A DNA stretch of 43,881 nucleotides, from NCBI GenBank assembly GCA_044233795.1, contig JBIIJL010000005.1, positions 1 to 43,881 on the forward strand. Reading direction: 5' to 3'. Within the stretch, counting starts at the first letter, position 1; each line of letters opens with the position of its first letter. The stretch is from JBIIJL01 sp044233795. GTDB lineage: Bacteria > Pseudomonadota > Gammaproteobacteria > Legionellales > Legionellaceae. This document shows, in pieces, positions 24,033 to 33,740 of this stretch. The notes under the pieces are model-generated. The model searched no databases, was not told where the DNA came from, and worked only from the letters and a program-made list of their open reading frames with translations. A program made the position numbers and the translations under genes.

Positions 24033-24869
24033 GTGGATGCCCGGCAATTCTTTAAAGGCAGTACCTGGTGGGGAAAACTCATCGGAGCCTTTTTGGGTTA
24101 TATAATGGCAGGTCCTGCCGGAGCTTTTTTTGGTATTCTTGTTGGAAATTTCTTTGACCGTGGTCTTAGCGAACACTTTTCCAAACCACACTGGGCTTAT
24201 CACAGCGAAAAAAGCAAATCACTGCGGACACTTTTTTATAAAACCATCTTTGCTGTGATGGGGCATCTTGCCAAAATAGATGGTCGAGTAACACCTCAAG
24301 AGATTACTTTTGCAAAACTCATTATGCAAGAACTGGGCCTTTCACAGCAACAAAAAGAATCGGCAGAAGTCTATTTTAGCGAAGGCAAAAAACCGGATTA
24401 TGATTTACAAAACAATATACTGGCTTTTAGAAAAGCATGCGCTCATAACCCACCTCTCATAACGATATTTATTGATATAACCTATCGAGCAGCCAAGGTG
24501 AATGGGCTTACCGTAAAAAAACAACAATCACTAGATATAATCCTTAACTATCTTGGATTTGCACCACTTAAGGAACAATTCCATTTCTATGAAGACTTTA
24601 GCTATCAAAAGCACCGCCAACATTACTCCTCCAGACAAAACCATGGTGCACCTCATCACACCCTTGATCATGCCTATGGAATTTTAGCAGTGACGCCTGA
24701 GGCTAATAAACAAGAAGTAAAGCGCGCTTATCGGAAATTATTAAGCCTCCATCATCCAGACAAACTCATTGCTCAAGGATTACCTGAGGCCCAAATCAAA
24801 AGAGCCAATGAGAAAACGCAGAAAATCGTGAAGGCATATGAAGAGATTTGCGACTATAAGGGTTGGTAG
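24033..24869 (+). CDS. djlA: DnaJ-like membrane co-chaperone DjlA
   Basis: Inner-membrane type III DnaJ protein that stimulates DnaK through its J domain. Seen: an N-terminal glycine-rich transmembrane segment (LIGAFLGYIMAGPAGAFFGI), a central TerB-like helical domain (about 55-160), and a C-terminal J domain with the HPD motif in LHHPDKLIAQG. The longest frame begins with TTG 24012; GAGGAG seven bases before GTG 24033 marks GTG as the real start, giving 278 residues. The gene is convergent with plaA, 72 bp apart. In Legionella and Coxiella relatives djlA homologs affect stress tolerance (family knowledge). Confidence 0.93.
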   Translation: MDARQFFKGSTWWGKLIGAFLGYIMAGPAGAFFGILVGNFFDRGLSEHFSKPHWAYHSEKSKSLRTLFYKTIFAVMGHLAKIDGRVTPQEITFAKLIMQELGLSQQQKESAEVYFSEGKKPDYDLQNNILAFRKACAHNPPLITIFIDITYRAAKVNGLTVKKQQSLDIILNYLGFAPLKEQFHFYEDFSYQKHRQHYSSRQNHGAPHHTLDHAYGILAVTPEANKQEVKRAYRKLLSLHHPDKLIAQGLPEAQIKRANEKTQKIVKAYEEICDYKGW

Positions 24870-24883
24870 CACTGCGCTACAAC

Positions 24884-24900
24884 GCCCACGAACCATGGGC
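24884..24900. terminator. Possible weak bidirectional hairpin between djlA and plaA
   Basis: GCCCA, seven-base loop, TGGGC, located between the convergent stops of djlA and plaA. There is no good T-tract, so the terminator role is doubtful. Confidence 0.3.
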
Positions 24901-24941
24901 ACTTTAGAACATTTCCCAAAACAAATTGTCAACAAACCCTA

Positions 24942-25877
24942 CTATTGAAAATCAAGACCAAGCGCATCAAAGATTGATATGGTTTTATCCGCAAGAATCC
25001 GATGCAAATCCCCTGTAGGATGCACTGGATCAAAAAACAAGAACCCCTTACAGGCATCTATAGCTTGTGGCTTGACTGTCGCCACCATTTTTAAAATACT
25101 AAGTCGTCGTACCGATGCGGAAGATCCAATAGTTGCCTCTTCATAACACGTATCAGCTGTGTTCGTAAAACCAAATTTCAACGGGTTTTGAAAAATTTCA
25201 TTCAAAGGAATATTTATATCTTGATATATCAATTGCACATTTGGATGTTCCCTTTGCAATGAAGAAAGCATGTCTACAAGAGCGACATTATGCATCTTAG
25301 ACAAATAAGTCAGTAGGGCCACCGCATCAAAATCGCGTGCAACAGGAGTTCTACCCAAATCTGGCACACTCAACACCAAAATATGTTTCGCACCTTGATC
25401 AACTAATCTTCGAAGACCGCGTTGTAAACCTGTCAGCACTTCATTGAGGGACTTTTCTGGATCTTCTGGCACTGCTAAATAATTGTTAGATCCTATCCAT
25501 ACTACAAACATACTCCTTTCATCAGCAAGGCCCGGGTGAGATAGAAAATAGCTGTCAATCTCTCGATGCAACGTAAAAAGACCGTCATCATCACCTTCAT
25601 CATCTTCCAGCACCCCTGCCCCACCAAATGCATAATCGAGCAAGTGCTCCTTAGGATTCAAAGGAAAATAGTGCTCTACCAATAGTTCAACCCAAACGGG
25701 GCCGTTGGTAAAACGTCCTTTGTAATATGGAGGAGATAACGGCAAGTGATGCTTCATATATTCATAAAGATTACCGTTATCTGACAAACTATCACCGAAA
25801 ACAACGAAACGATTCAGTGTTGCTCCATGAGCCATTACAGTTACTAAAAGGGCACAAACAATGCTAAGAAATTTCAT
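24942..25877 (-). CDS. plaA: Secreted GDSL lysophospholipase, PlaA-like
   Basis: Secreted SGNH/GDSL esterase that hydrolyses lysophospholipids; in Legionella pneumophila PlaA leaves by the type II secretion system (known). Seen: signal peptide MKFLSIVCALLVTVMAHGA, block I FGDSLSDNGN with nucleophile S30, GGAG (block II), block III IGSNNY near 129-133, and block V DPVH with D283 and H286. C244 and C276 could form the disulfide loop that in PlaA is cut by the ProA protease. Length 311 residues matches PlaA (about 309). AAGG before ATG 25877 supports the start. The fragment of a ProA-like protease at the right edge of this window fits such a partnership. It could also be a PlaC/PlaD relative, though the length argues for PlaA. 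Confidence 0.88.
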   Translation of the reverse strand: MKFLSIVCALLVTVMAHGATLNRFVVFGDSLSDNGNLYEYMKHHLPLSPPYYKGRFTNGPVWVELLVEHYFPLNPKEHLLDYAFGGAGVLEDDEGDDDGLFTLHREIDSYFLSHPGLADERSMFVVWIGSNNYLAVPEDPEKSLNEVLTGLQRGLRRLVDQGAKHILVLSVPDLGRTPVARDFDAVALLTYLSKMHNVALVDMLSSLQREHPNVQLIYQDINIPLNEIFQNPLKFGFTNTADTCYEEATIGSSASVRRLSILKMVATVKPQAIDACKGFLFFDPVHPTGDLHRILADKTISIFDALGLDFQ

Positions 25878-25990
25878 ACGTGACCTTCATCAAGAGATTA
25901 TCCTAACAAAAATTAGAATTATAGTCTCGGTGGCTAAGCTAAATCAATTTTTCAATACCATCTGGTTCTTTATAGAACAGATTTTAGGGC

Positions 25991-26019
25991 TATAAGTAAG
26001 CTCAGAGAGCTTGCTTATA
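25991..26019 (-). terminator. Hairpin overlapping the deaD stop codon
   Basis: TATAAGTAAGCTC (25991-26003), AGA, GAGCTTGCTTATA (26007-26019): a 13-bp stem with one non-Watson-Crick position. It includes the deaD stop at 26015-26017. No strong T-tract follows in the minus direction, so it may protect the mRNA 3' end rather than terminate. Confidence 0.4.
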
Positions 26020-27700
26020 GTGCACCAAGAGACGTTAAATTAAGCTGTCGACCACAAACCCATGCTTTGGTCAAGTCGCGAACAACTTCTCTGGCCATGC
26101 CTTTGGGTAAGCGAACCGTCGAGTGATCATCATGAATTTTAAGCCCTGTGATATAGCGGCTTTGTATGCCTGCTTCATTGGCAATTGCACCTACAATATT
26201 GCCAGGTTTTACACCATGCACTCGGCCAACATCGAGCCTAAACAATTCCTGCGGATAATCATCTTGAGAGCGTTTAGGCGAAAGGTCACTCAATTCCTTT
26301 CTGGGTGAACGTGACGACTTCATAGCATCTCCTCGACCCTTTGGATTTTCTTCCCTTTTAGTGGACAAGGTTCCTTTAAAAGACAATTCTTGTTTAAACG
26401 GCTTGTCTTGATGAAACATTAATGCTAAAACTGCTGCGACATCAAGCAAGTCACCACCATGCTCTTTAAGGTAAGCTTCTATCAAATTGCGGTAAGAAGG
26501 CAAATGTTCACTCTGTAAACGCTCGCTGATGTTGGCCATAAAACGAAGTTGTCTTTGGGTTTGGATGGTGTAATCATTCGGCACAACGATTTTTTCAATC
26601 CGTTGGCGTGTATGACGCTCAATGACACCTAACATACGTGACTCCTTCGGCGTCGCAAAGAGCGTCGTCATACCGCTTCGTCCTGCACGCCCTGTTCTAC
26701 CAATACGATGAACATACGTCTCACAATCATGAGCCATGTCATAATTAATCACATGTGTCACCCTATCAACATCCAATCCTCTAGCGGCAACATCCGTTGC
26801 AACAAGAATATTGATAGAACCACGCTTAAAATCATGAATGATTTTTTCACGCAAGTTTTGAGTAATATCGCCATGAATGGCCACAGCTCGATGTCCATGC
26901 TGCTGTAACAAACTGGCTACATCCTCAGTGCTACTTTTGGTGCGCACAAACACAATAACCCCTTGCGCATCTTCTATGGATAAAAGACGTAACAGTGCTT
27001 CTGGCTTCTGACCTTGAGAAGCAAACAAAAATCGCTGCTCAATGCTTTGTACCGTTGCAGTTGCCATTCGAATTTCAATTGAGACAGGATCCGTCAAATA
27101 GCGATGTGCAATTTGCCTTATACGAGGTGGCATTGTTGCAGAAAACAACGCAATTTGCTTTTTATCTGGCAGTTTAGACAAAATAGTCTCAACATCTTCG
27201 ATAAAGCCCATCCGTAACATCTCATCAGCTTCATCCAATACAAACGTGCTTAGTTGGCTGAGATCTAAAGTACCACGGTCAATATGGTCAAGAATTCGGC
27301 CAGGCGTTCCCACAACAATTTGCGCACCATCACGCAACTTTTTAAGTTGCGGACGATAGTCTTGCCCACCACACAATACCGTAACTTGTGTGCCACGTTG
27401 ATGCACACTTAACTTCTCGAAATGCTCTGCAACTTGAATGGCAAGTTCTCGAGTTGGCGCCAAAACCAAAGCTTGCGTGGTCTTGAGTTCAGGCTTTAGC
27501 TGCTCCAAAATCGGAAGAGCAAAAGCTGCTGTCTTTCCTGTGCCAGTTTGGGCTTGCCCTATCAGGTCCCTTTTCTGTAGCATATGGGGAATAGTTTGTT
27601 GTTGAACAGGCGAAGGTGTTTCAAATTTTAAATCATCAAGCGCCTTAAGTAAGGCATCGGACAAGTTAAGATCTTTAAAGCTAAATAGTTCTGCAGTCAT
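26015..27700 (-). CDS. deaD: DEAD-box RNA helicase (DeaD/CsdA)
   Basis: ATP-dependent RNA helicase involved in ribosome assembly and mRNA turnover, important at low temperature. Seen: Q motif (FETPSPVQQQTIP), Walker A AQTGTGKTAAF, PTRELA, the DEAD box in VLDEADEML, motif III SAT, then HRIGRTGRAG (motif VI). A DbpA-type RNA-binding domain follows at the C-terminus (RLDVGRVHGVKPGNIVGAI). 561 residues is usual for CsdA. ATG 27700 is preceded by AGGA. About 325 bp without a gene lie upstream, enough for a long 5' leader as found for cold-induced csdA. Confidence 0.94.
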   Translation of the reverse strand: MTAELFSFKDLNLSDALLKALDDLKFETPSPVQQQTIPHMLQKRDLIGQAQTGTGKTAAFALPILEQLKPELKTTQALVLAPTRELAIQVAEHFEKLSVHQRGTQVTVLCGGQDYRPQLKKLRDGAQIVVGTPGRILDHIDRGTLDLSQLSTFVLDEADEMLRMGFIEDVETILSKLPDKKQIALFSATMPPRIRQIAHRYLTDPVSIEIRMATATVQSIEQRFLFASQGQKPEALLRLLSIEDAQGVIVFVRTKSSTEDVASLLQQHGHRAVAIHGDITQNLREKIIHDFKRGSINILVATDVAARGLDVDRVTHVINYDMAHDCETYVHRIGRTGRAGRSGMTTLFATPKESRMLGVIERHTRQRIEKIVVPNDYTIQTQRQLRFMANISERLQSEHLPSYRNLIEAYLKEHGGDLLDVAAVLALMFHQDKPFKQELSFKGTLSTKREENPKGRGDAMKSSRSPRKELSDLSPKRSQDDYPQELFRLDVGRVHGVKPGNIVGAIANEAGIQSRYITGLKIHDDHSTVRLPKGMAREVVRDLTKAWVCGRQLNLTSLGAL

Positions 27701-28025
27701 GGGGGTCCTGGAAAAAAAATAATCCTAAATTAGATTAATCTATGTAAAAATTGCTCACTATAATATCAAAATTTGCGCTTCAATGCACCTATTTTATCCG
27801 ATTTTTTTTGGCTTGATTAATCAGTAAGTTATCTACAACCGGAGAGTTACATTAAGGATCAGAAGAGAAATACGTCCCCAAGGCAATTGGGCCACCGTGT
27901 GTGGCGCAAATTTCAGAATATATAAAATACACTCATTAGGCTCTATAACATCCGAGATACATTACAGTCATAAATGAGAATATGCAATTACTTTACGTGT
28001 GATCGAACATCAATACCGTGTAAAT
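27701..28025. other. Gene-free stretch upstream of deaD
   Basis: About 325 bp with no supported gene. It probably holds the deaD promoter and a long untranslated leader. A short stem CCCAA/TTGGG lies at about 27878-27892. Nothing else stands out. Confidence 0.45.
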
Positions 28026-30053
28026 TTATATCCAAGCTGCTAAATGACAAGCATTTTCAATCGCGCGACGAGCATCTAACTCGAGCGCTTTTAGAGCCCC
28101 TCCTATCAAATGCACGGGAATGTCTTGTGCTTTTAGCGGTTCAAACAGCTCACGTAACTCGGTTTGCCCTGTGCAAATGACTATGGAATCTACAGCTAAT
28201 AGTTTTGGCTTATCATCAATCAGCAGATGCAATCCTTCATCATCAATGCGCACATAGGTCACACCAGATAACATTTCTACTTTCTTATGCTTTAGATTCA
28301 AACGATGAATCCAACCTGTGGTTTTACCAAGCCGTTGTCCTATTTTTTGTCTTTTTCGTTGTAGAAGATACAATTGATGAGCGCTTTGACTGTAAGTAGG
28401 TTTTTTTAAACCACCCCGTCCCTTGCAGGATAGATCAATCCCCCACTCATCATAAAAATTAGTCGCCACTGACTCCTGCCCATTGTGAATGAGCCATTCC
28501 GCCACATCAAAACCTATTCCGCCCGCGCCCAGTATTGCTACACGCTGTCCTGGCACTTTATTTTTAAGCAAGACATCAACATAGGTCATGACCTTTGGAT
28601 GATTAATACCATCAATATGAGGAATTCGTGGCTTCACCCCGGTGGCTAAAACCACCTCATCAAATCCCTGCAAATCCTGAAGCACTGCTTGTGTATTAAG
28701 TCGTATATCAATTTGATATTTTTCTAACTGATACTTGAAATACTGAAGCGTATGTTGAAACTCCTCTTTTCCTGGGATTTCACGGGCTAAGAGAAACTGT
28801 CCGCCAAGTTCCTGATTTTTTTCAAACAGTGTTACCTTATGGCCCCGCAAAGCCGCAACTGTAGCAAATGCCATCCCAGCTGGTCCTGCGCCAACAATCG
28901 CGATTCGTTTTGGACGCTCGGTTGTTAAATAAACAAGTTCCGTTTCATTGCAGGCACGAGGATTCACCAGACAAGACGCTGCCTTATTCTCAAACACTCT
29001 ATCAAGACATGCTTGATTGCACGCAATACACACATTAATGGCTCGGCTTTCTCCAACACGCGCTTTTTCAGCAAAATCTGGATCAGCTAAAAAAGGCCTG
29101 GCCATAGACACCATATCAGCACAACCTTCTTCTAAAATTAAATTGGCTAATTCTGGTGTATTAATCCGATTAGAAGTTATTACAGGAATAGAAATTTCTG
29201 GCTTGAGTTTTTTGGTAATTTGACTAAATGCAGCTGGTGGCACCATTGTTGCTATGGTAGGGATCCTTGCTTCATGCCAACCAATTCCCGTATTGATCAT
29301 TGTAGCACCAGCAGCCTCAATTGCCTTTGCTAGTATCACAACCTCATCCCAACTACTGCCCTCAGCAATTAAATCAAGCATGGACAAGCGATATATGATG
29401 ATGAAATCATCACCTACAGCCTCACGCACTGCTTTCACTACTTCAACAGGAAAGCGCATTCTCTGTGCAAAAGCCCCACCCCATTCATCTTGACGGTGGT
29501 TTGTATGAGAGACAATAAACTGATTAATGAGATAACCCTCACTACCCATAACCTCAACACCATCATAGCCTGCAGCCTTGGCAAGCCGAGCACAACGTGC
29601 AAAATGCTGTATGGTTTTTAACACTCGCCTCTTAGTCATCACCCATGGCCTAAAAGGACTAATCGGTGACTTCAATCCGCTCGGCGCAACAATGAAAGGA
29701 TGATAGCCATATCGACCTGCATGAAGCATTTGTAATGCAATTTTTCCGCCTGACTCATGCACCACATGAGTCACGAGTTCATGACGGTGCTGTTCCTTGG
29801 TTGAGGTAAGTTTTGCCGAAAAGGGCGCAAGTCGTCCTGCCCTATCTGGTGCAAATCCACCTGTTACAATCAACCCAACCCCCCCTTGAGCACGTTCGCG
29901 ATAGAAAGCCGCCAAACGTTGCAGTCCTTTTTTGTCCTCTTCAAGCCCCGTGTGCATTGAGCCCATCAATAGACGATTTTTAAGCGTAGTAAACTTTAAG
30001 TCCAAAGGTTTAAACAATGCTTTAAAAGGGGTGTTATCAATTTTCAATTCCAT
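28026..30053 (-). CDS. fadH: 2,4-dienoyl-CoA reductase (NADPH), FadH-like
   Basis: Iron-sulfur flavoenzyme that reduces 2,4-dienoyl-CoA during beta-oxidation of unsaturated fatty acids. Seen: 675 residues, an N-terminal FMN TIM-barrel of the old-yellow-enzyme type (LKNRLLMGSMHTGLE, then GYLINQFIVSHTNHRQDEWGG), the 4Fe-4S cysteines in CIACNQACLD and SCLVNPRAC, and C-terminal FAD/NADP Rossmann motifs VGAGPAGMAFA and LGAGGIGFDVAE. Length and order fit E. coli FadH. It stands alone on the minus strand, 119 bp downstream of purA. Related trimethylamine dehydrogenase-type enzymes share the layout, but FadH is the better match. Confidence 0.92.
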   Translation of the reverse strand: MELKIDNTPFKALFKPLDLKFTTLKNRLLMGSMHTGLEEDKKGLQRLAAFYRERAQGGVGLIVTGGFAPDRAGRLAPFSAKLTSTKEQHRHELVTHVVHESGGKIALQMLHAGRYGYHPFIVAPSGLKSPISPFRPWVMTKRRVLKTIQHFARCARLAKAAGYDGVEVMGSEGYLINQFIVSHTNHRQDEWGGAFAQRMRFPVEVVKAVREAVGDDFIIIYRLSMLDLIAEGSSWDEVVILAKAIEAAGATMINTGIGWHEARIPTIATMVPPAAFSQITKKLKPEISIPVITSNRINTPELANLILEEGCADMVSMARPFLADPDFAEKARVGESRAINVCIACNQACLDRVFENKAASCLVNPRACNETELVYLTTERPKRIAIVGAGPAGMAFATVAALRGHKVTLFEKNQELGGQFLLAREIPGKEEFQHTLQYFKYQLEKYQIDIRLNTQAVLQDLQGFDEVVLATGVKPRIPHIDGINHPKVMTYVDVLLKNKVPGQRVAILGAGGIGFDVAEWLIHNGQESVATNFYDEWGIDLSCKGRGGLKKPTYSQSAHQLYLLQRKRQKIGQRLGKTTGWIHRLNLKHKKVEMLSGVTYVRIDDEGLHLLIDDKPKLLAVDSIVICTGQTELRELFEPLKAQDIPVHLIGGALKALELDARRAIENACHLAAWI

Positions 30054-30172
30054 GCGAAAACTCTCTTATCACCAAACATAGATTATAACCACCTGGCTCA
30101 CCTGTCATTAAAACCAACCCCAGAAATGACAAGCGCTTACTTTACCCTAATGGATAGAACAATTTCATGAAC

Positions 30173-31471
30173 CTAGGCTACAAATGGGTCACGCAAGATA
30201 ATCGTTGAATCGCGCTCTGGGCCCGTTGATAGCATGTCTACTGGGACTTCAAGCAATGCTTCCAAACGCTTAATATAAGCCACAGCATTTGCAGGAAGTT
30301 GCGAGAGCTCAGTAATATCTTCTGTTGACTCCTGCCAACCCGGCATCGTTTCGTAGATTGGCTCTAAACCTTCAAAATCCTCTGCCGCTTGCGGTGGTCG
30401 CGACAAAAGGCGGCCCTCTATATCACGATAAGCTACAGCGATATTAACAGACTCAAAACCATCCAGAACGTCCAACTTTGTAACACAAAGTCCCGTTACA
30501 CTATTAAGCTCTATCGATCGTCGCAGCAAGACTGCATCAAACCAACCACACCGCCTTGCGCGACCAGTGACAGCGCCAAATTCATTCCCCCTCGTTGCAA
30601 GTCGCTGACCAAGTTCATCATGTAATTCAGTGGGAAAAGGACCGCCGCCCACCCGAGTTGTATAGGCTTTGGTAATACCTAAAATATAATCTAGATACAA
30701 TGGTCCAAATCCCGCCCCATTGGTAACACTACCCACACACGTGTTTGAAGAAGTTACAAAAGGGTAGGTTCCGTGATCAATATCCAAATAAACACCCTGT
30801 GCCCCCTCAAATAGAATAGGCTCACCTTTCTTACGATGCTCATGAAGGGCCGTTGTAACATCTGTGACCAGTGGCTTTAAAGCTTCGGCCCAAAGTAGAG
30901 CCTCTTCCAACAAGGGCTCAAGGGGCACTGCAGGTTGACTATAATACTCGGTCAGCATGAAATTATGATACTGCAAAAGCTCTGTCACCTTGCTCACAAA
31001 CCTGTTTCGATGAAACAGGTCACTCATTTTTACGGCCCGTCGCGCAATCTTATCTTCGTATGCTGGGCCAATTCCCCTACCTGTAGTACCGATTGCACTT
31101 TTTCCTTTGAAGGACTCCCGAGCTTTATCAAGAGCAACATGAGAAGGCAGGATCAGAGGACATGCTTGACTGATGTGCAAACGATGACGTACTTTGATTC
31201 CTTTTGCCTCAAGCTCTGTTATTTCAGTCAGCAATGCTTCGGGCGACACAACTACACCATTACCGATGTAGCATTGTACATGAGGACGTAACATACCAGA
31301 GGGGATCAAGCGCAAAACAGTTTTTTCCCCATTGATCTTAAGGGTGTGTCCAGCATTATGGCCGCCCTGATAACGCGCAACCACCACGGCATGCTCCATG
31401 AGCAAATCAACCACTTTGCCCTTCCCTTCATCACCCCATTGTGTACCGACAACAACGACATTTCTACTCAT
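30173..31471 (-). CDS. purA: Adenylosuccinate synthetase
   Basis: GTP-dependent ligation of IMP and aspartate to adenylosuccinate, the first step from IMP to AMP. Seen: GTQWGDEGKGKVVDLL with the GTP/IMP loop, GGHNAGHT, TTGRGIGPAYEDK, PFVTSSNTCVG, and TRVGGGPFPTE. The longest frame begins with TTG 31477; ATG 31471 (MSRNVVVVG) is the natural start, giving 432 residues. It is separated from hflC by a strong intrinsic terminator and therefore has its own promoter, unlike an hflKC-purA operon. Confidence 0.97.
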   Translation of the reverse strand: MSRNVVVVGTQWGDEGKGKVVDLLMEHAVVVARYQGGHNAGHTLKINGEKTVLRLIPSGMLRPHVQCYIGNGVVVSPEALLTEITELEAKGIKVRHRLHISQACPLILPSHVALDKARESFKGKSAIGTTGRGIGPAYEDKIARRAVKMSDLFHRNRFVSKVTELLQYHNFMLTEYYSQPAVPLEPLLEEALLWAEALKPLVTDVTTALHEHRKKGEPILFEGAQGVYLDIDHGTYPFVTSSNTCVGSVTNGAGFGPLYLDYILGITKAYTTRVGGGPFPTELHDELGQRLATRGNEFGAVTGRARRCGWFDAVLLRRSIELNSVTGLCVTKLDVLDGFESVNIAVAYRDIEGRLLSRPPQAAEDFEGLEPIYETMPGWQESTEDITELSQLPANAVAYIKRLEALLEVPVDMLSTGPERDSTIILRDPFVA

Positions 31472-31522
31472 ATTCAATCACACCCAACTGATAATCTAAT
31501 AACGTCTCAATCTTAAAACGTC

Positions 31523-31562
31523 CAATAAAAAAGGGTTAAGCGTCCTTAACCCTTTTTTATTG
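31523..31562. terminator. Strong intrinsic terminator after hflC
   Basis: A perfect 18-bp inverted repeat (31523-31540 with 31545-31562) around a CGTC loop. Each arm holds GGGTTAAG/CTTAACCC flanked by A6/T6, so it would end transcripts in either direction; the relevant one is hflK-hflC on the minus strand. Confidence 0.9.
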
Positions 31563-31612
31563 AATCTGAGCACCCACCCGCGGACAGGTACGTTTGAGAA
31601 AAAAGAGTATAG

Positions 31613-32527
31613 TTAATTCTTCACAACAACACTACTCCCTTTCGGTGCTCCATACTTAAAATAATTGAAAAATGTGCTATTTTGGTCAAGAACAAGAATA
31701 TCCTTTTTGCTGTTGAAACTCGCTTCATAAGCCTTCAAGCTACGATACAATGCATAAAAGTCTTTATTTCTAGCAAAGGCTTCGGCATAAATTGCAGAAG
31801 CCTTTGCCAAACCTTGAGCACGAACTTGTTGGCCATCGCTGCGAGCTTTAGCAAGCAATATTGTCACTTTTGCATCTGCTGCAGCCTGGATTGTTTCAGC
31901 AACTGCATGCCCATCTGCTCGGTGACGGTTAGCGATTTCTTGCATATTAGCTCTCATGCGTTGATACACTGTATTACTTGTATTTGCAGGCAATTCGATC
32001 CCTTTAATGCGGACATCAACAACACCAATACCTAAAACACCTGCTTGCTTTTCAGCTCTACTGCTCATCGCCTCAGTAAGATCATCCCGCCCGCCTGATA
32101 CCACATCAGAGATAGTGCGCTTACCAAATTGTGCTCGAAGATAAGTGTTGAGTTGCTGCTCAAGCAAGGTCTCGGCTTTCAACTGACTACCACCTGTCGT
32201 CTTAAAATAACGCGCTAGATTATCAATATGCCATTTTACGTAATAATCAACGATAACATCTTTCTTTTCTTTAGTGACAATTCGCGAAGATTTGATGTCT
32301 AACGTTTGGATACGTGTGTCAAAGAAACGCACACTTTCAATAAAAGGCGCTTTAAAATGCAGTCCTGGTGAAAAAACCTTAGCCTGATGCTTTATTGGAT
32401 CCTCAACCAAACGCCCTAAGCGAAGAATGATTGCATGTCGTCCTTCAGTGATGGTAAACATGCTGGTCAGCAGCAGCAGCAACACTAACAAAGTCAATAC
32501 ACCCCACATGATTTTAGCTACTTTCAT
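31613..32527 (-). CDS. hflC: HflC, regulator subunit of the FtsH protease complex
   Basis: SPFH/prohibitin-family membrane protein that pairs with HflK to form a cage around FtsH in the inner membrane. Seen: N-terminal signal anchor (WGVLTLLVLLLLLTSMF), the SPFH domain (EGRHAIILRLGRLVEDP), and a C-terminal helical region rich in Ala (DGHAVAETIQAAADAKVTIL). The frame's first codon is TTG 32530; ATG 32527 shares one base with the hflK stop (TGATG), a translational coupling. 304 residues is slightly short but normal for the family. Confidence 0.95.
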   Translation of the reverse strand: MKVAKIMWGVLTLLVLLLLLTSMFTITEGRHAIILRLGRLVEDPIKHQAKVFSPGLHFKAPFIESVRFFDTRIQTLDIKSSRIVTKEKKDVIVDYYVKWHIDNLARYFKTTGGSQLKAETLLEQQLNTYLRAQFGKRTISDVVSGGRDDLTEAMSSRAEKQAGVLGIGVVDVRIKGIELPANTSNTVYQRMRANMQEIANRHRADGHAVAETIQAAADAKVTILLAKARSDGQQVRAQGLAKASAIYAEAFARNKDFYALYRSLKAYEASFNSKKDILVLDQNSTFFNYFKYGAPKGSSVVVKN

Positions 32528-33687
32528 CAATCATCTCTCCCAGGCCGAAGCGTAGACCTTGACGTCTCGCGTCCATCAAATAGAGCACCACTCCCCATGC
32601 TCCGATTAGCATCCGCAAGTTTTGGCATCCCGAGATCTTCAACTACTGGACCATTCGGCTTAGAAGATGTTGCAAATTTATCTAAAGGTAAATACAACAC
32701 ATTCCCAGACTTACCATCGACAACAACTTTACTGCTCCGACTCAATACATGTTGCATTGTTTCAAGATACATTCTTTCACCTGTTACCAATGGGGTACGC
32801 ATATACTCAGGCAACAACGCTAAAAATTCTGAGGTTTCACCAGTTGCTCGCAGAACCACTTGTGCTGCATATGCGTTTGCTTCTGACAAAATACGCTTTG
32901 CATTACCTTCTGCTATGGGCACTACTCTTGCTTCATATGCTTTAGCTTGCCCCTCATATCGCTTCTCATCCTCTTGGGCTTTAATAGCATCATCAAATGC
33001 ATCCTGTACATTCTCTGGCGCACGTGCTTGTTGCGGAGAAACACTGACCACGACAATTCCTGTCTTGTATAGTTTTAGAATCTTAATCAGTGTATCTTCG
33101 ACGTTAGTACCCCAAGCATCACGCCCTTCAGTGATGACTTGATCTAATTTTGTAGTGCCCACCACCTGGCGCAAGGCACTAGAAGTAGCTTGTTGCAAAC
33201 TCTCTTGTGGATCTGCGACATTGAATAAGTACTCGCTAAGATCGCCTATACGGTAGCGTACAGCGACACCGACGGAAACCAGATTCTCATCCTTGGTCAG
33301 CATTTGAGCAGAATAAGAATAATCGGATATTCTATCTACGTTCATAACAATTTTTGAAGAGATAAAGCGCGGAATCCAATGAGGACCTGGACCTACAGTT
33401 TCTACGTACTTGCCAAAACGTAGTATTGCGGCCTGTTCAGCTGGATCAACGATAAAAATACCCGACAACGACCAAAGCAAAAAGCCAACAACAACAACTA
33501 AGGACAAGACTCTCCCGCCACCATCAACCTGACCGCTCTGAAAAGGATTACCACTGGATTTTTCTGTTCGGTTTCCAAAGGCGCTTTTTAGCTTTGAATG
33601 TAGCCGTTTTAACGCCTCATCAAGATCTGGGGGCTGATTTTTTCCACTCCAAGGATCCTTGCCTTTATCAGGCTCATTCCAACCCAT
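32527..33687 (-). CDS. hflK: HflK, regulator subunit of the FtsH protease complex
   Basis: Partner of HflC. Seen: a cytoplasmic, glycine-rich N-terminus (MGWNEPDKGKDPW), one transmembrane helix near 58-80 (VLSLVVVVGFLLWSLSGIF), the SPFH domain (VDPAEQAAILRFGKYVETVG), and a long helical region with QEDEKRYEGQAKAYEARVV. 386 residues is typical. AGGAG lies just upstream of ATG 33687. It follows trmB by 53 bp on the same strand and overlaps hflC by one base; trmB-hflK-hflC is probably one transcript ending at the terminator near 31540. Confidence 0.96.
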   Translation of the reverse strand: MGWNEPDKGKDPWSGKNQPPDLDEALKRLHSKLKSAFGNRTEKSSGNPFQSGQVDGGGRVLSLVVVVGFLLWSLSGIFIVDPAEQAAILRFGKYVETVGPGPHWIPRFISSKIVMNVDRISDYSYSAQMLTKDENLVSVGVAVRYRIGDLSEYLFNVADPQESLQQATSSALRQVVGTTKLDQVITEGRDAWGTNVEDTLIKILKLYKTGIVVVSVSPQQARAPENVQDAFDDAIKAQEDEKRYEGQAKAYEARVVPIAEGNAKRILSEANAYAAQVVLRATGETSEFLALLPEYMRTPLVTGERMYLETMQHVLSRSSKVVVDGKSGNVLYLPLDKFATSSKPNGPVVEDLGMPKLADANRSMGSGALFDGRETSRSTLRPGRDD

Positions 33688-33740
33688 CCATAACTCCTGG
33701 CATTTAATACAAAAGTAGAATTCTATGGGGTAAGTAGCGT

